Source: Streptomyces sp. Ru73
Lineage (GTDB): Bacteria > Actinomycetota > Actinomycetes > Streptomycetales > Streptomycetaceae
Length of the DNA stretch: 58,307 bases
NCBI RefSeq assembly: GCF_002920575.1
Contig: NZ_PQSQ01000048.1
Coordinates: 1-58,307, forward strand
Reading direction: 5' to 3'
Shown: piece after piece, positions 49,195 to 57,874 of the stretch
Numbering within the stretch: position 1 is the stretch's first letter
How the letters are laid out: the number at the start of each line of letters is the position of its first letter
Made by a program: the position numbers and the translations under genes
Notes under the pieces: generated by a model
Database searches by the model: none
Seen by the model: only the letters and a program-made list of their open reading frames with translations
What the model was told of the DNA's origin: nothing

Positions 49195-50088
49195 TCAGCG
49201 CACGTCGACGCAGTCGCCGGTGGAGACCACCGCCGGGGTGGTGGAGGTGCCCGCGAAGTTGTACCGCCAGCAGGTGTCGGTGGTGGCCGTGCGGGTGGTC
49301 TTCACCTGGCCCGCGGTCGAACCACTGCCGGAGGTGTACGTCTTGAGCGTGGAGTACGTGGAGCCGCTCGCGGGACGCGACTGGAGCTTCACCGACTGCT
49401 GGGTGTAGCCCGCGTACTTGGACGTGTCCCAGTTGGCCCGGGTCAGCGAGCCGGTGATGGTGATGGTCCTGCCCTTGGTGACCGGCTCGGGCGAGGCGTT
49501 CGTGGTGAGCTTGGCGTAGCGCTTCACCGAGAAGGACTTCACGTTGTCCTTCTGGATGTAGCCGTAGTCGTTGCCCTGCGCGAGCGCCCACACCTTCCAG
49601 GTGCCGGCCGCGGCGTTGGTCAGGTGGTACTGCGGGTCGAACGTGAACGTCTGCTCGCACTTGGCCGTGGTGGCCGAGGTGGCCGTGCAGGTGGCCTCGT
49701 CCTCGTTCGGGACGACGCCGGTGTCCATGTCGTCGAAGGTGGAACCGCCGTGCCACAGGAGGGCCGTGGCCGAGTAGATCCCCGAGTCGTCGGTGGCGGT
49801 GAAGGTGACCGTCACCGTCTTGGTGTTGGTGGTGCCGACCACCACGTCCTTGCCGCCGTTGACGACGACGTCGGAGATCGTGGGGTCGGTGGCCTCGGCG
49901 GCCCGCAGGGCGGACGGCACGGCCTTCTGCTTCGCCGGGGCGGCCTGCTGCACGGCCGCCTCCTGTGCCGCCTTCGCGGCCGCAGCGGCGTCACCCGTCG
50001 GTCCGGCGTCGGCCTGCGCGGCCGGTATCACGAGGGCGGAAAGGGCCAGAGCACCGCTCACGGCGGCGACAGTGGCGCGTCTACGCAT
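49195..50088 (-). CDS. Secreted beta-rich protein of unknown function
   Basis: 297 aa from MRRRATVAAVSG, preceded by TTGGGGAAA; an ATG 12 bp upstream is less well placed. Signal peptide with cleavage near IPAAQADA. The mature protein starts with an Ala/Gln/Lys-rich linker (about 30-65), then Thr/Ser/Val-rich strands suggesting two immunoglobulin-like or similar beta-sandwich domains (DPTISDVVVNGGKDVVVGTT; PVTKGRTITITGSLTRANWD). Four cysteines (ATCTATS, AKCEQT, TDTCWRYN and GDCVDV) could form two disulfides. Proteins with this second domain are common in Streptomyces exoproteomes, role unknown. Monocistronic with its own terminator. Confidence 0.8.
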   Translation of the reverse strand: MRRRATVAAVSGALALSALVIPAAQADAGPTGDAAAAAKAAQEAAVQQAAPAKQKAVPSALRAAEATDPTISDVVVNGGKDVVVGTTNTKTVTVTFTATDDSGIYSATALLWHGGSTFDDMDTGVVPNEDEATCTATSATTAKCEQTFTFDPQYHLTNAAAGTWKVWALAQGNDYGYIQKDNVKSFSVKRYAKLTTNASPEPVTKGRTITITGSLTRANWDTSKYAGYTQQSVKLQSRPASGSTYSTLKTYTSGSGSTAGQVKTTRTATTDTCWRYNFAGTSTTPAVVSTGDCVDVR

Positions 50089-50244
50089 GTGTTTCCCCAA
50101 GTGGAGAAGGGGCCCTGGAGCCGGGTGCTCCGGTGGACCCGTGATTCGAGGAGTCTGTTGACTCGACGGGGAAGATCATCGAGGTAACCGAAAGGTTGTA
50201 CGAGCAAGCCAAAAAAGATGAACTCTTCGCCAACAAGCGGCCCT

Positions 50245-51201
50245 TCACCGGTAAGCACCGATTTGCTCGCTCCCGTCCGGCCGCCGGGCCGTACTGGAGA
50301 CGGCACCCGCCGAGGCGAGGGCGATGCAGCCGGTGGCCGCCCACTGCGCCGCCGACAGCGTCTCGTCCAGCAGCACCGTCCCGGCCAGCCCCGCCACCAC
50401 GGGCTCCAGGCTCTGCAGCACCCCGACCGTCCGGGCGGGGAGCCGGCGCAGCGCGGTCAGCTCCAGGGAGTAGGGCACCGCGGCGGAGAGGACGGCGACC
50501 AGCAGCCCGAGGGCCAGGGCGGCGGGGGCCAGCAGCCGTGTGCCGCTGTCGGCCACGCCGGCCGGCAGGGAGAGCAGCGCGGCCCAGGCGACGGCGAGCG
50601 CCAGCGGACCGCCGCCGGTCATCCGCGCCCCGACGCGCCGGCTGAGCAGCAGGTACGTGCCCATGGCGACGGCGGAGGCCACCGCGAACGCTACCCCGAT
50701 GAGCGGCAGCGAACGGGCCGAGCCGGGATCGGTGAAGAGGAAGAGGCCGACGACGGCCAGCAGGCCCCAGGCCGCGTCACGCCGTCGCCGTACGGCCAGC
50801 AGCGATACCACCAGTGGCCCGGTGAGCTGGATGGTCACCGCGGCACCGAGGGGCAGGTGGCGCAGCGCCGGGTACACCAGGTTCATGCCGGCTATCGCGG
50901 TGCCGAGGGCGAGGACGGCGAGGAGGTCGCCGCGCCGTTCCGGCAGCCGGGGCCGCCACACCGCGAGCAGCAGCACCGCGGCGAGGCCCAGCCGCAGCGC
51001 CACCGCTCCCCACGGGCCCCCGACGGTGCCGAACAGCCCCTTTCCGAGGGCCTGGCCGACCTGGACGCTGCACACACTGCCCAGCACGAGCGCGGGTGCC
51101 GGGACGCGCCGGCCGCGCCGCCGGCGTACGGCCCGTCCGGCGGCGGCCTCGCCCACCGGGGCGGCGTCGTCTGTCACCAGGGCGTTCTTCGGTCCGGCCA
51201 T
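50245..51201 (-). CDS. EamA/DMT-family transporter (RhtA-like exporter)
   Basis: 318 aa from MAGPKNALVTDD; a reading from 51378 would cross the LysR promoter and is rejected. Ten predicted helices in two EamA repeats, with the family's loop features GTAIAGMNLVYPALRHLP and LRRLPARTVGVLQSLEPV. The first 35 residues are a cytoplasmic basic tail (VRRRRGRRVPAP). RhtA-type proteins export amino acids or other small metabolites such as homoserine and threonine. Divergent from a LysR regulator 90 bp away, the usual arrangement for a substrate-induced exporter. Confidence 0.88.
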   Translation of the reverse strand: MAGPKNALVTDDAAPVGEAAAGRAVRRRRGRRVPAPALVLGSVCSVQVGQALGKGLFGTVGGPWGAVALRLGLAAVLLLAVWRPRLPERRGDLLAVLALGTAIAGMNLVYPALRHLPLGAAVTIQLTGPLVVSLLAVRRRRDAAWGLLAVVGLFLFTDPGSARSLPLIGVAFAVASAVAMGTYLLLSRRVGARMTGGGPLALAVAWAALLSLPAGVADSGTRLLAPAALALGLLVAVLSAAVPYSLELTALRRLPARTVGVLQSLEPVVAGLAGTVLLDETLSAAQWAATGCIALASAGAVSSTARRPDGSEQIGAYR

Positions 51202-51290
51202 GAGGCCAGCGTGCCGCCGCCACATCGTGCAGGTCCATCGCAAGTTTCCGCACAGGATCGTGCCGTGCGGCTGCATGGTTGAATGCCCGC

Positions 51291-52217
51291 ATGATGGATC
51301 TGCGGCTCCTCCAGACCCTGCGCGTCCTGCATGCGCAGGGCACGGTGACCGCCACGGCCGAGGCGCTGCACCTCTCACCGTCCGCCATCTCCCAGCAGCT
51401 CCGCCAGCTCGCCGGCGAGGTGGGCGTGGAGATCCTGCGGCGGGAGGGCCGGCAGGTGCGCATCACGGACGCCGGGCACGTCCTGCTCGGCCACGCCGAT
51501 GAGCTGTACGCGCAGTGGGAACGGGTCAGGGCGGACCTCGGTCGGCACGCCCGCAGCCCGTACCGCACGCTGCGCATCGGCGGGTTCGCGTCCAGCGTGG
51601 GCGCCCTGCTGGCGCCGGTCGCCGCGGAGCTGCGCACCGCGGAGGAGGCCGTCGAGACGCACATCGGCGAGACCGACACCGCCGAGAGCTTCCGGCAGCT
51701 GCTCCCCGGGCAGCTGGACATCGCGGTGCTGATACCGCTGGCGGACAGTCCGGCGCTGGACGATCCGCGGTTCGTGCAGCGGCCGTTGCTCGACGAGCTG
51801 CAGGACCTGGTGGTGCCCGCCGGGCACCGTCTCGCCGGCCGCACGGGGATCACCCTGCTCGACGCCGCGACCGAGGAATGGATCTCCGCGCACCACGATC
51901 AGGAGCGGCTCACCCGGGCGCTGTGCACCGCGGCCGGCTTCGCGCCCCGCATGACGCACCACGCCGACGAGTGGCAGGCGGTGCTGTCGCTGGTCGCGCA
52001 CGGCCTCGGGGTCTGCCTCGTACCGCGCCTGGTGTCCACCTCGGGCCACCCGGGCGTGGTCCGCGTGCCGGTGCACGGCGATCCGCGGCCGTCGCGCCGC
52101 GTACTGACCTGCGTGCGCCGCGGGAGCGAGGAGCAGGAGAGCATCGCCCGGGGGCTGGCGGCGCTACGGGCCGCCGCCGCCCGCGCCGTGCGGCTCGGCG
52201 CCCCGGCGGCCGGCTGA
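51291..52217 (+). CDS. LysR-family regulator, likely of the EamA exporter
   Basis: 308 aa from MMDLRLLQTLRVLHAQ; the second ATG (51294) is equally possible. N-terminal winged HTH (GTVTATAEALHLSPSAISQQ, LRQLAGEVGVEILRREGR) and a C-terminal periplasmic-binding-like effector domain (LRIGGFASSVGALLAPVA ... LVAHGLGVCLVPRLV). No ribosome site is visible upstream. Divergent from the EamA gene, so it probably activates export when the exported compound accumulates and represses itself. Confidence 0.92.
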   Translation: MMDLRLLQTLRVLHAQGTVTATAEALHLSPSAISQQLRQLAGEVGVEILRREGRQVRITDAGHVLLGHADELYAQWERVRADLGRHARSPYRTLRIGGFASSVGALLAPVAAELRTAEEAVETHIGETDTAESFRQLLPGQLDIAVLIPLADSPALDDPRFVQRPLLDELQDLVVPAGHRLAGRTGITLLDAATEEWISAHHDQERLTRALCTAAGFAPRMTHHADEWQAVLSLVAHGLGVCLVPRLVSTSGHPGVVRVPVHGDPRPSRRVLTCVRRGSEEQESIARGLAALRAAAARAVRLGAPAAG

Positions 52218-52233
52218 CCGCGGCCGGCCGGCG

Positions 52234-52476
52234 TCAGAACGGCATCCGGCCGCGGGCCCGGCGGCCGGCGGAGCCGCTGCGCCCCACCGCCTTGGAGCTG
52301 CTGCGGAACGGCATGCTGAGGAGGCGGCCCAGCAGTCCGGGCGCCTTGCCGCCGGCCCGCGATCCGGCGTTGAGGGTGCGCTGGGCGCCGCTCTGGGGGC
52401 GGCGGGACAGCCGGGGCACGAAGAAGGCCAGGACTGCCAGAACAACACATACGGCGACAATGCCGAGAATCATCAT
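52234..52476 (-). CDS. Small conserved Streptomyces membrane protein (80 aa)
   Basis: 80 aa from the first of two ATGs (MMILGIVAV), with AAGGAG 5 nt upstream. One N-terminal membrane helix (residues 2-20) followed by a strongly basic Ser/Gly/Arg tail (LSRRPQSGAQRTL ... KAVGRSGSAGRRARGRMPF). I recall very similar 80-aa proteins in many Streptomyces (possibly DUF6411), with no known role. A single-pass protein with its basic tail in the cytoplasm. It shares a divergent promoter region with the LacI gene. Confidence 0.8.
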   Translation of the reverse strand: MMILGIVAVCVVLAVLAFFVPRLSRRPQSGAQRTLNAGSRAGGKAPGLLGRLLSMPFRSSSKAVGRSGSAGRRARGRMPF

Positions 52477-52533
52477 GAAGGCTCCTTGGTCGAGGCGTAC
52501 GTCCCGTCTGCCCCGCCACTTCTCGGCAAACCA

Positions 52534-52550
52534 TTGACAAGCTTGCGCAA
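52534..52550 (+). promoter_or_regulatory. TTGACA -35 box with overlapping TTGCGCAA operator
   Basis: TTGACA (52534-52539) followed by TTGCGCAA (52543-52550), an 8-bp palindrome with the central CG step typical of LacI-family operators. It lies 80 bp upstream of the lacI-type start, where a bound repressor would block RNA polymerase. The -10 is weak and not fixed. Confidence 0.6.
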
Positions 52551-52629
52551 CATTGCCGAGCATGAGGCGGGCCGATCCACGGCACCGCGCCGCGCCCCTG
52601 CGGCAGCACGACACCCCTCAGGAGGCAAG

Positions 52630-53649
52630 GTGGCCCCCACCCTCACGGACGTGGCCACACGCGCGGGCGTCGCCCTGTCCACCGCGTCCCGCGCGTTCAG
52701 CGATCCGGACCGGCTGGGCCCGGAAACCTTGCGCAAGGTTGTCGAAGCGGCGCGGGAGATCGGGTACCGGGCACCGCAGGGCCGCGCGGGCGGCGGCGGG
52801 GCCAGGGCCGTCCAGCAGGACACCATCGCGGTGATCGTCCCGGACGTGGCGAACCCCGTCTTCGGGTCCTTCGTCAAGAGCGCGCAGCGCGAGGGCTGGC
52901 ACCGCCGCTCCGCGGTCGTCGTGGCCGACACCGACTTCGCGCCCGAACGCGAGCGCGAGCTGATCGGGTACCTCAGCGAGCGCGCGGCCGGGCTGATCGT
53001 CTGTTCCCCGCGGCTGGCCGCCGACGAGGTGACCGACCTGTGCGGCGGCACCCCGGTGGTCCTGGTCAACCGGGAGACCGAGCGGGCCGACTGCGTGCTC
53101 GCCGACGCGCGCGACGGGCTGCGCCAGACCGTGGAGTACCTGGCGGCGCTCGGCCACCGCCGGCTCGCCTACGTCCAGGGCTCGGCCCACTCCTGGTCCA
53201 ACGCCCACCGCGTCGCGCTGGCCCGTGAGCTGACGGCGGCCGCCGGGCTCGAACTGGACGTGCTGGGGCGGCAGTCGGAGACCATGGAAGGCGGCACGGC
53301 GGCCGCGGCGAGCGTGCTCGCCTCCGGCGCCACCGCCGTACTGGCCCACAACGACCTGGTGGCCCTGGGCATCCTGGCCGGCGCCCGGCCCCTCGGCGTG
53401 CGCGTCCCCGAAGACCTCAGCGTCGTCGGCTTCGACGACATCCCCTTCGCGGCCGCCTCGCACCCGGCGCTGACCAGCGTCGCCGTGCCCATGGCACGGG
53501 CCGGCGCGAACGCCGTGGAGCGGATCTCCGCCGCCCTCGCCGGCCCCCGCACCCCGCCGGAGACCCTGCGGCTCGCCACCCAGCTGCACGTCCGCGGCTC
53601 CACCGGCCCCGCGCCGAAGGCCACTCCCACCACCCCGGAGCGCCCCTGA
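52630..53649 (+). CDS. LacI-family transcriptional repressor
   Basis: 339 aa from a GTG with AGGAGG 6 nt upstream; a reading from 52486 would run through the promoter. HTH TLTDVATRAGVALSTASRA at residues 4-22, hinge near 50-60, and a sugar-binding domain (IAVIVPDVANPVFGSFV, ATAVLAHNDLVALGIL, LSVVGFDDIPFAAASHPALT). It should respond to a sugar acid or sugar from the pathway of the next two genes, with which it is co-transcribed: its stop overlaps the dehydratase start (TGATG). A 16-bp palindrome inside the gene repeats the promoter operator core. Confidence 0.93.
   Translation: MAPTLTDVATRAGVALSTASRAFSDPDRLGPETLRKVVEAAREIGYRAPQGRAGGGGARAVQQDTIAVIVPDVANPVFGSFVKSAQREGWHRRSAVVVADTDFAPERERELIGYLSERAAGLIVCSPRLAADEVTDLCGGTPVVLVNRETERADCVLADARDGLRQTVEYLAALGHRRLAYVQGSAHSWSNAHRVALARELTAAAGLELDVLGRQSETMEGGTAAAASVLASGATAVLAHNDLVALGILAGARPLGVRVPEDLSVVGFDDIPFAAASHPALTSVAVPMARAGANAVERISAALAGPRTPPETLRLATQLHVRGSTGPAPKATPTTPERP
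52725..52740. promoter_or_regulatory. Intragenic 16-bp palindrome AACCTTGCGCAAGGTT
   Basis: A perfect palindrome inside the repressor's own coding sequence (LRKV region), sharing the TTGCGCAA core with the promoter site 182 bp upstream. It is spelled with TTG and GTT codons that are unusual in this GC-rich setting, suggesting selection for the DNA sequence. Candidate second operator for looping or roadblock autoregulation. Confidence 0.6.
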
Positions 53650-54872
53650 TGAGCAAGCCCGACCGCATAGCCGCCGTCGACGTCCTGGTCACCAGCCCGA
53701 CCCGCAACTACGTCACCCTCAAGGTCACCACCGAGCAGGGGCTCACCGGCTGGGGCGACGCCACCCTCAACGGCCGCGAACTGGCCGTCGCCGCCTACCT
53801 CCGCGACCATCTCGTCCCGCTCCTCCTCGGCCGCGACCCCGCGCGCATCGAGGACACCTGGCAGTACCTCTACCGCGGCGCCTACTGGCGGCGCGGCCCG
53901 GTCACCATGACCGCCATCGGCGCGGTGGACCTGGCCCTGTGGGACATCAAGGGCAAGGCGGCGGGCCTGCCGGTGTACCAGCTGCTCGGCGGCGCGGTAC
54001 GCGACCGGGTCCTCTGCTACACCCACGCCACCGGCTGGGACGTGCCCCGGCTGCTGGACTCGCTCGACGCCCGGCTTGCCGAGGGCTTCCGGGCCGTACG
54101 CGCCCAGACCGGCGTCCCGGGCCTCGACGTCGTCTACGGCGTCGAGCGGGACGGCGCCGCGTACGAGCCGGCGGGGCGCGGCGCCCTGCCCGCCGAGGAG
54201 GTCTGGGACACCGACGCCTATCTGCGGCACGCCCCCGAGGCGCTGGCGGCGGCCCGCGCCCACCTCGGCCCCGAGGTCGCGCTGCTGCACGACGCGCACC
54301 ACCGCCTCACCCCCAACGAGGCGGCGCGCCTGGGCCGTTCACTGGAGGAGCTGGGCCTGTTCTGGCTGGAGGACGTCACCCCGGCCGAGAACCAGGAGGT
54401 GCTGCGCACCGTCCGCGCCAGGACCACCGTGCCGCTCGCCATCGGCGAGGTCTTCAACACGGTATGGGAGTGCCAGAGCCTGATCACCGAGCAGCTCATC
54501 GACTACGTGCGCTGCTGCGTCACGCACGCCGGCGGCATCAGCCATCTGCGCCGCATCGCGGCGCTCGCCGACGTCTGGCAGGTCAGGCTCGGCCCGCACG
54601 GCCCCTCGGACGTCTCCCCCGTCGCGCTGGCCGCCTCCCTCCATGTCGGCCTTGCCACCCCGAACTTCGCCATCCAGGAGTACATGGGCTACGACCCGCT
54701 GGTGCACGAGGTGTTCCGGCACGCCTGGTCGTACGAGGACGGCCATCTGCACCCGGGTGACGCGCCCGGTCTGGGCGTCGAGGTGGACGAGGAACTGGCG
54801 GACCGTCATCCGTACCAGCCCGCCTACCTGCCCGTGGCCCGCCGCCGGGACGGTTCCCTGACCGACTGGTGA
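53649..54872 (+). CDS. D-mannonate dehydratase family (ManD/RspA), copy 2
   Basis: 407 aa, start overlapping the repressor stop. Same architecture as copy 1: RNYVTLKVTTEQGLTGWGDA, YLYRGAYWRRGPVTM, the Arg/Tyr pair in RAVRAQTGVP and DVVYGVERDG, LLHDAHHRLTP, WLEDVTPAENQE and IGEVFNTVWE. All catalytic positions I can identify in copy 1 are kept, so it should be active. Family members may prefer D-gluconate or have low activity, and the LacI rather than GntR control suggests a different inducer. It lies 47 bp before a second polyol dehydrogenase. Confidence 0.92.
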   Translation: MSKPDRIAAVDVLVTSPTRNYVTLKVTTEQGLTGWGDATLNGRELAVAAYLRDHLVPLLLGRDPARIEDTWQYLYRGAYWRRGPVTMTAIGAVDLALWDIKGKAAGLPVYQLLGGAVRDRVLCYTHATGWDVPRLLDSLDARLAEGFRAVRAQTGVPGLDVVYGVERDGAAYEPAGRGALPAEEVWDTDAYLRHAPEALAAARAHLGPEVALLHDAHHRLTPNEAARLGRSLEELGLFWLEDVTPAENQEVLRTVRARTTVPLAIGEVFNTVWECQSLITEQLIDYVRCCVTHAGGISHLRRIAALADVWQVRLGPHGPSDVSPVALAASLHVGLATPNFAIQEYMGYDPLVHEVFRHAWSYEDGHLHPGDAPGLGVEVDEELADRHPYQPAYLPVARRRDGSLTDW

Positions 54873-54919
54873 CACGGCCGCCACCGCCCGCCGCACGAAC
54901 GCAAGGACACCCCTCCCCC

Positions 54920-56425
54920 ATGACCACCGCCGCCCGCACCGCCCGCCTGACCGCCGCCACCGCACCGGCCGGCGCGCTGTCGCACCACCGCACCCTCACC
55001 CCCGCCGACACCGGCATCGTCCACCTCGGCCTCGGCAACTTCCACCGCGCCCACCAGGCCGTGTACACCGCGGCGGCGCTGGCTCGCGAGGCGGGGCCGT
55101 GGGGCATCCTCGGCGTCGCCGGCCGGTCCGCCGCCGTGGCCGACGCGCTGCGCGCCCAGGACCTGCGCTACACCGTCGCCGAGGTCTCCCCCGATGGACT
55201 GCGCTGCTCCATTCCGGCCGTGCACACCGGTGTACTCGTCGCAGCCCACGAGCCCGAGCAGGTGCAGCAGGCGCTCGCGGCGCCCGGCACCCGCGTGGTG
55301 TCCCTGACCGTCACCGAGCACGGCTACACCTACTCACCCCGTACCGGCGGCCTCGACCTGGACCACCCCGCGGTCCGCGCCGACCTGCGCGGCAACCGCA
55401 CCGCGCCGCAGTCCACCCTCGGGCGCATCGTGCGTGCCCTCCAGGCGCGCGCGGCCACTCATGGCGCCCCGGTGACCGTGGTGAGCTGCGACAACCTGGT
55501 CGGCAACGGCAATCACACGCGCCGCCTGGTCGAGGAGTTCGTCGCCCACCTGCCGGCCGGCGAGCGCGACGAGCTCGGCGCCTGGATGGCCGCGGGGAAC
55601 GTCGCCTTCCCCCACACCATGGTCGACCGGATCGTGCCCGCGACGACGGACGCGGAGCGCGCCGCGGTCGCCGGTGCGCTCGGGCTGCGCGACGACGTCC
55701 CGGTGCCCGCCGAGCCGTTCACCATGTGGGTGCTGGAGGACCGCTTCGCCGCCTCACGTCCCGCCTGGGAGGCCGGCGGCGCGCTCTTCACCGACGACGT
55801 GGAGCCGTACGAACTGCTCAAGGTGCGGCTGCTCAACGGCACCCACTCGCTCATCGCCTACCTGGGTGCCCTGGCCGGCTGCGACACCATCCCGCAGTCC
55901 ACCGCGCAGCCGTTCGTCACGGCGGCGGCCCGCGCGGTGCTGCGGGACGAGTACCTGCCGAGCCTCACCGTCCCCGACGGCGTCGACCTGGACGCGTACG
56001 TGGAGCAGCTGTTCACCCGCTGGGCCAATTCGGCGCTCGGCCATCGCACCCGCCAGGTCGGCTCGGACGGTTCGGCGAAGCTGCGCCAGCGCGTCCCGGA
56101 CCCCGCACTGCTCCACCTGCGGGCCGGGCGGATGCCGCACCACCTCGCGCTCACCGTCGCCGGGTACCTGTGCTGCCTCGCCCCGGCGGCCGGCTTCGAC
56201 CCCGGCGAGCACGCGGCCGCGATGGCGGACCCGGCCCGCGAACGGCTGGCCGCGCTGCGCGCCCGTACCGGTGACGGGCCGTCCTTCGCGGCCGCCGTGC
56301 TGGCCGACGGGCTCCTCGGCGACGAGCTGCCGGAGCATCCCGAATTCGCCCGTCGCATCGGCGAGTTCATCGATCTGATCCAGGCCGGCGGGCCACGTGC
56401 GGCAGCCGAGGAGGCCGGTGCCTGA
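54920..56425 (+). CDS. Mannitol dehydrogenase family oxidoreductase (fructuronate reductase-like), copy 2
   Basis: 501 aa from MTTAARTARL; a GTG at 54869 overlapping the upstream stop would add 17 residues. Long-chain polyol dehydrogenase motifs: IVHLGLGNFHRAHQAVYTA, VVSLTVTEHGYTY, TVVSCDNLVGNG, FPHTMVDRIVPAT, and YELLKVRLLNGTHSLIAYLG with the catalytic Lys and the Asn/His pair. It could be a second fructuronate reductase or a polyol (mannitol, arabinitol) dehydrogenase. Pairing with a ManD copy favours the mannonate reading. Last gene of the LacI operon; convergent with arginine deiminase 17 bp away. Confidence 0.88.
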   Translation: MTTAARTARLTAATAPAGALSHHRTLTPADTGIVHLGLGNFHRAHQAVYTAAALAREAGPWGILGVAGRSAAVADALRAQDLRYTVAEVSPDGLRCSIPAVHTGVLVAAHEPEQVQQALAAPGTRVVSLTVTEHGYTYSPRTGGLDLDHPAVRADLRGNRTAPQSTLGRIVRALQARAATHGAPVTVVSCDNLVGNGNHTRRLVEEFVAHLPAGERDELGAWMAAGNVAFPHTMVDRIVPATTDAERAAVAGALGLRDDVPVPAEPFTMWVLEDRFAASRPAWEAGGALFTDDVEPYELLKVRLLNGTHSLIAYLGALAGCDTIPQSTAQPFVTAAARAVLRDEYLPSLTVPDGVDLDAYVEQLFTRWANSALGHRTRQVGSDGSAKLRQRVPDPALLHLRAGRMPHHLALTVAGYLCCLAPAAGFDPGEHAAAMADPARERLAALRARTGDGPSFAAAVLADGLLGDELPEHPEFARRIGEFIDLIQAGGPRAAAEEAGA

Positions 56426-56442
56426 CCCGCGTCACCCGGCCC

Positions 56443-57705
56443 TCAGAAGGCGACGGGGTCGCGGAGGAGCGGGCAGGTCATGCAGTGCCCGCCGCCGCGG
56501 CCCCGGCCGAGTTCGGCCCCCACGATGGTGATCACCTCGACACCCGCCCTGCGCAGCAGGGAGTTGGTGGTGGTGTTGCGGTCGTAGGTGAAGACGACGC
56601 CGGGTTCCAGCGCGACGGCGTTGTTGCCGCTGTCCCACTGCTGCCGCTCGGAGGCGTACTCGTCGCCACCGGTCTCGATCACCCGCAGTCCGTCCAGCCC
56701 CAGCGCCTTGGCGACCACGTCGACGAAGGGGGTGGTGCCCTCGTCGGTGATCTCGTAGCCGGGTGCCCGGTCGGCGGGCCGGAGCGAGAAGGTGTGCACC
56801 GCGTCCATGATCTTCGGGTAGAGCGTGACGATGTCCCGGTCGGCGAAGGTGAAGACGGTGTCCAGGTGCATCGCCGAGCGGAGCCTGGGCATGCCGGCGA
56901 CGATGACGTGCCGGGCCGCGCCCTGCTCGAACAGCGCGGCGGCCACCTGGGTGATGGCCTGACGCGAGGTGCGCTCGCTCATCCCCATCAGGACGACGCC
57001 GTTGCCCACCGGCATGATGTCGCCGCCCTCGAAGCTGGCCTGGCCCCAGTCCCGTTCGGGGTCGCCCCACCACACGGTGGCGTCCTTGAAGTCCGGGTGG
57101 AAGGTGTACACCGCCTTCATCAGCAGGGTCTCGGCGTGCCGTGCGGGCCAGTACAGCGGATTGAGGGTCACGCCGCCGTAGAGCCAGCAGGTGGTGTCGC
57201 GGGTGTAGAGCGTGTTGGGCAGCGGGGGCATCAGGTACTCGCGCGCGCCGGTCGCCTCGCGGGCCAGCGCCAGGTACCCGGAGCGGAACTCCTCCGGCAG
57301 GTCGGCTGTGGCCAGCCCGCCGATCAGGTACGCGGCGAGCTGCGCGGCCGGCAGGGTGAGCAGGAAGGCGCGGGTGTCCTCGACGAGGCCGAGCCCGACC
57401 TCGTTCGCGGTGATCTTCCGGTCCAGCAGCCATTCAGTGGCCCCGGGCACGGCCAGGGTCCCGGCGAGCAGGTCGTGCAGCTCGATGACCTCCACGCCGC
57501 CCTGCCGGAGCTTGCTGACGAAGTCCGCGTGGTCGCGCTGGGCGTTCTGCACCCACATGACGTCGTCGAAGAGCAGGTCGCCGGAGTTGGTGGGGGTGAG
57601 GCGGTGGTGCGCGAGACCGGGTGCGCAGACCAGCACCCTGCGGAGCCTGCCGACCTCGGAGTGGACCCCGAAGGCCGGGCGGTGCGTGGTGTCGGTACTG
57701 CTCAT
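56443..57705 (-). CDS. arcA: Arginine deiminase
   Basis: 420 aa, full length. N-terminal GVHSEVGRLRRVLVCAPG, SFEGGDIMPVGNGVVLMGMS (substrate Asp), the catalytic His in SAMHLDTVFTF, ETGGDEYASERQQWDSGNN, and the nucleophilic Cys in GGGHCMTCPLLRDP near the C-terminus. It converts L-arginine to citrulline and ammonia (EC 3.5.3.6). The ATG at 57705 is preceded by AGGGAC. No ornithine carbamoyltransferase, carbamate kinase or antiporter follows, so it is not a standard ADI operon here. Divergent from a LysR gene that may regulate it. Confidence 0.95.
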   Translation of the reverse strand: MSSTDTTHRPAFGVHSEVGRLRRVLVCAPGLAHHRLTPTNSGDLLFDDVMWVQNAQRDHADFVSKLRQGGVEVIELHDLLAGTLAVPGATEWLLDRKITANEVGLGLVEDTRAFLLTLPAAQLAAYLIGGLATADLPEEFRSGYLALAREATGAREYLMPPLPNTLYTRDTTCWLYGGVTLNPLYWPARHAETLLMKAVYTFHPDFKDATVWWGDPERDWGQASFEGGDIMPVGNGVVLMGMSERTSRQAITQVAAALFEQGAARHVIVAGMPRLRSAMHLDTVFTFADRDIVTLYPKIMDAVHTFSLRPADRAPGYEITDEGTTPFVDVVAKALGLDGLRVIETGGDEYASERQQWDSGNNAVALEPGVVFTYDRNTTTNSLLRRAGVEVITIVGAELGRGRGGGHCMTCPLLRDPVAF

Positions 57706-57861
57706 GACGTCCCTGTCGACGAGCCTGCGCGGGCCTGAGAAACCTAACGCCTCAGCAGCCCGTTTCACCCTTTTCGTCCCGCTGTCGCGCGTCGTACGTG
57801 TCACCGCCGGGCCGCACCCGGGACCGCACCCACCGCCGCGTGACGCGCCCTGGGGCTGGCC

Positions 57862-57867
57862 TATAGT
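57862..57867 (+). promoter_or_regulatory. -10 hexamer TATAGT upstream of the leader ORF
   Basis: TATAGT ends 7 nt before the ATG at 57875. GTGAC sits about 17 bp further up as a possible -35. The spacing predicts a leaderless transcript. Confidence 0.6.
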
Positions 57868-57874
57868 GCCGCGC

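Noticed and set aside
56443..57705. Arginine deiminase as part of an ADI operon or antibiotic pathway
   Set aside because: No arcB, arcC or arcD follows, and the convergent neighbour belongs to the LacI sugar-acid operon.
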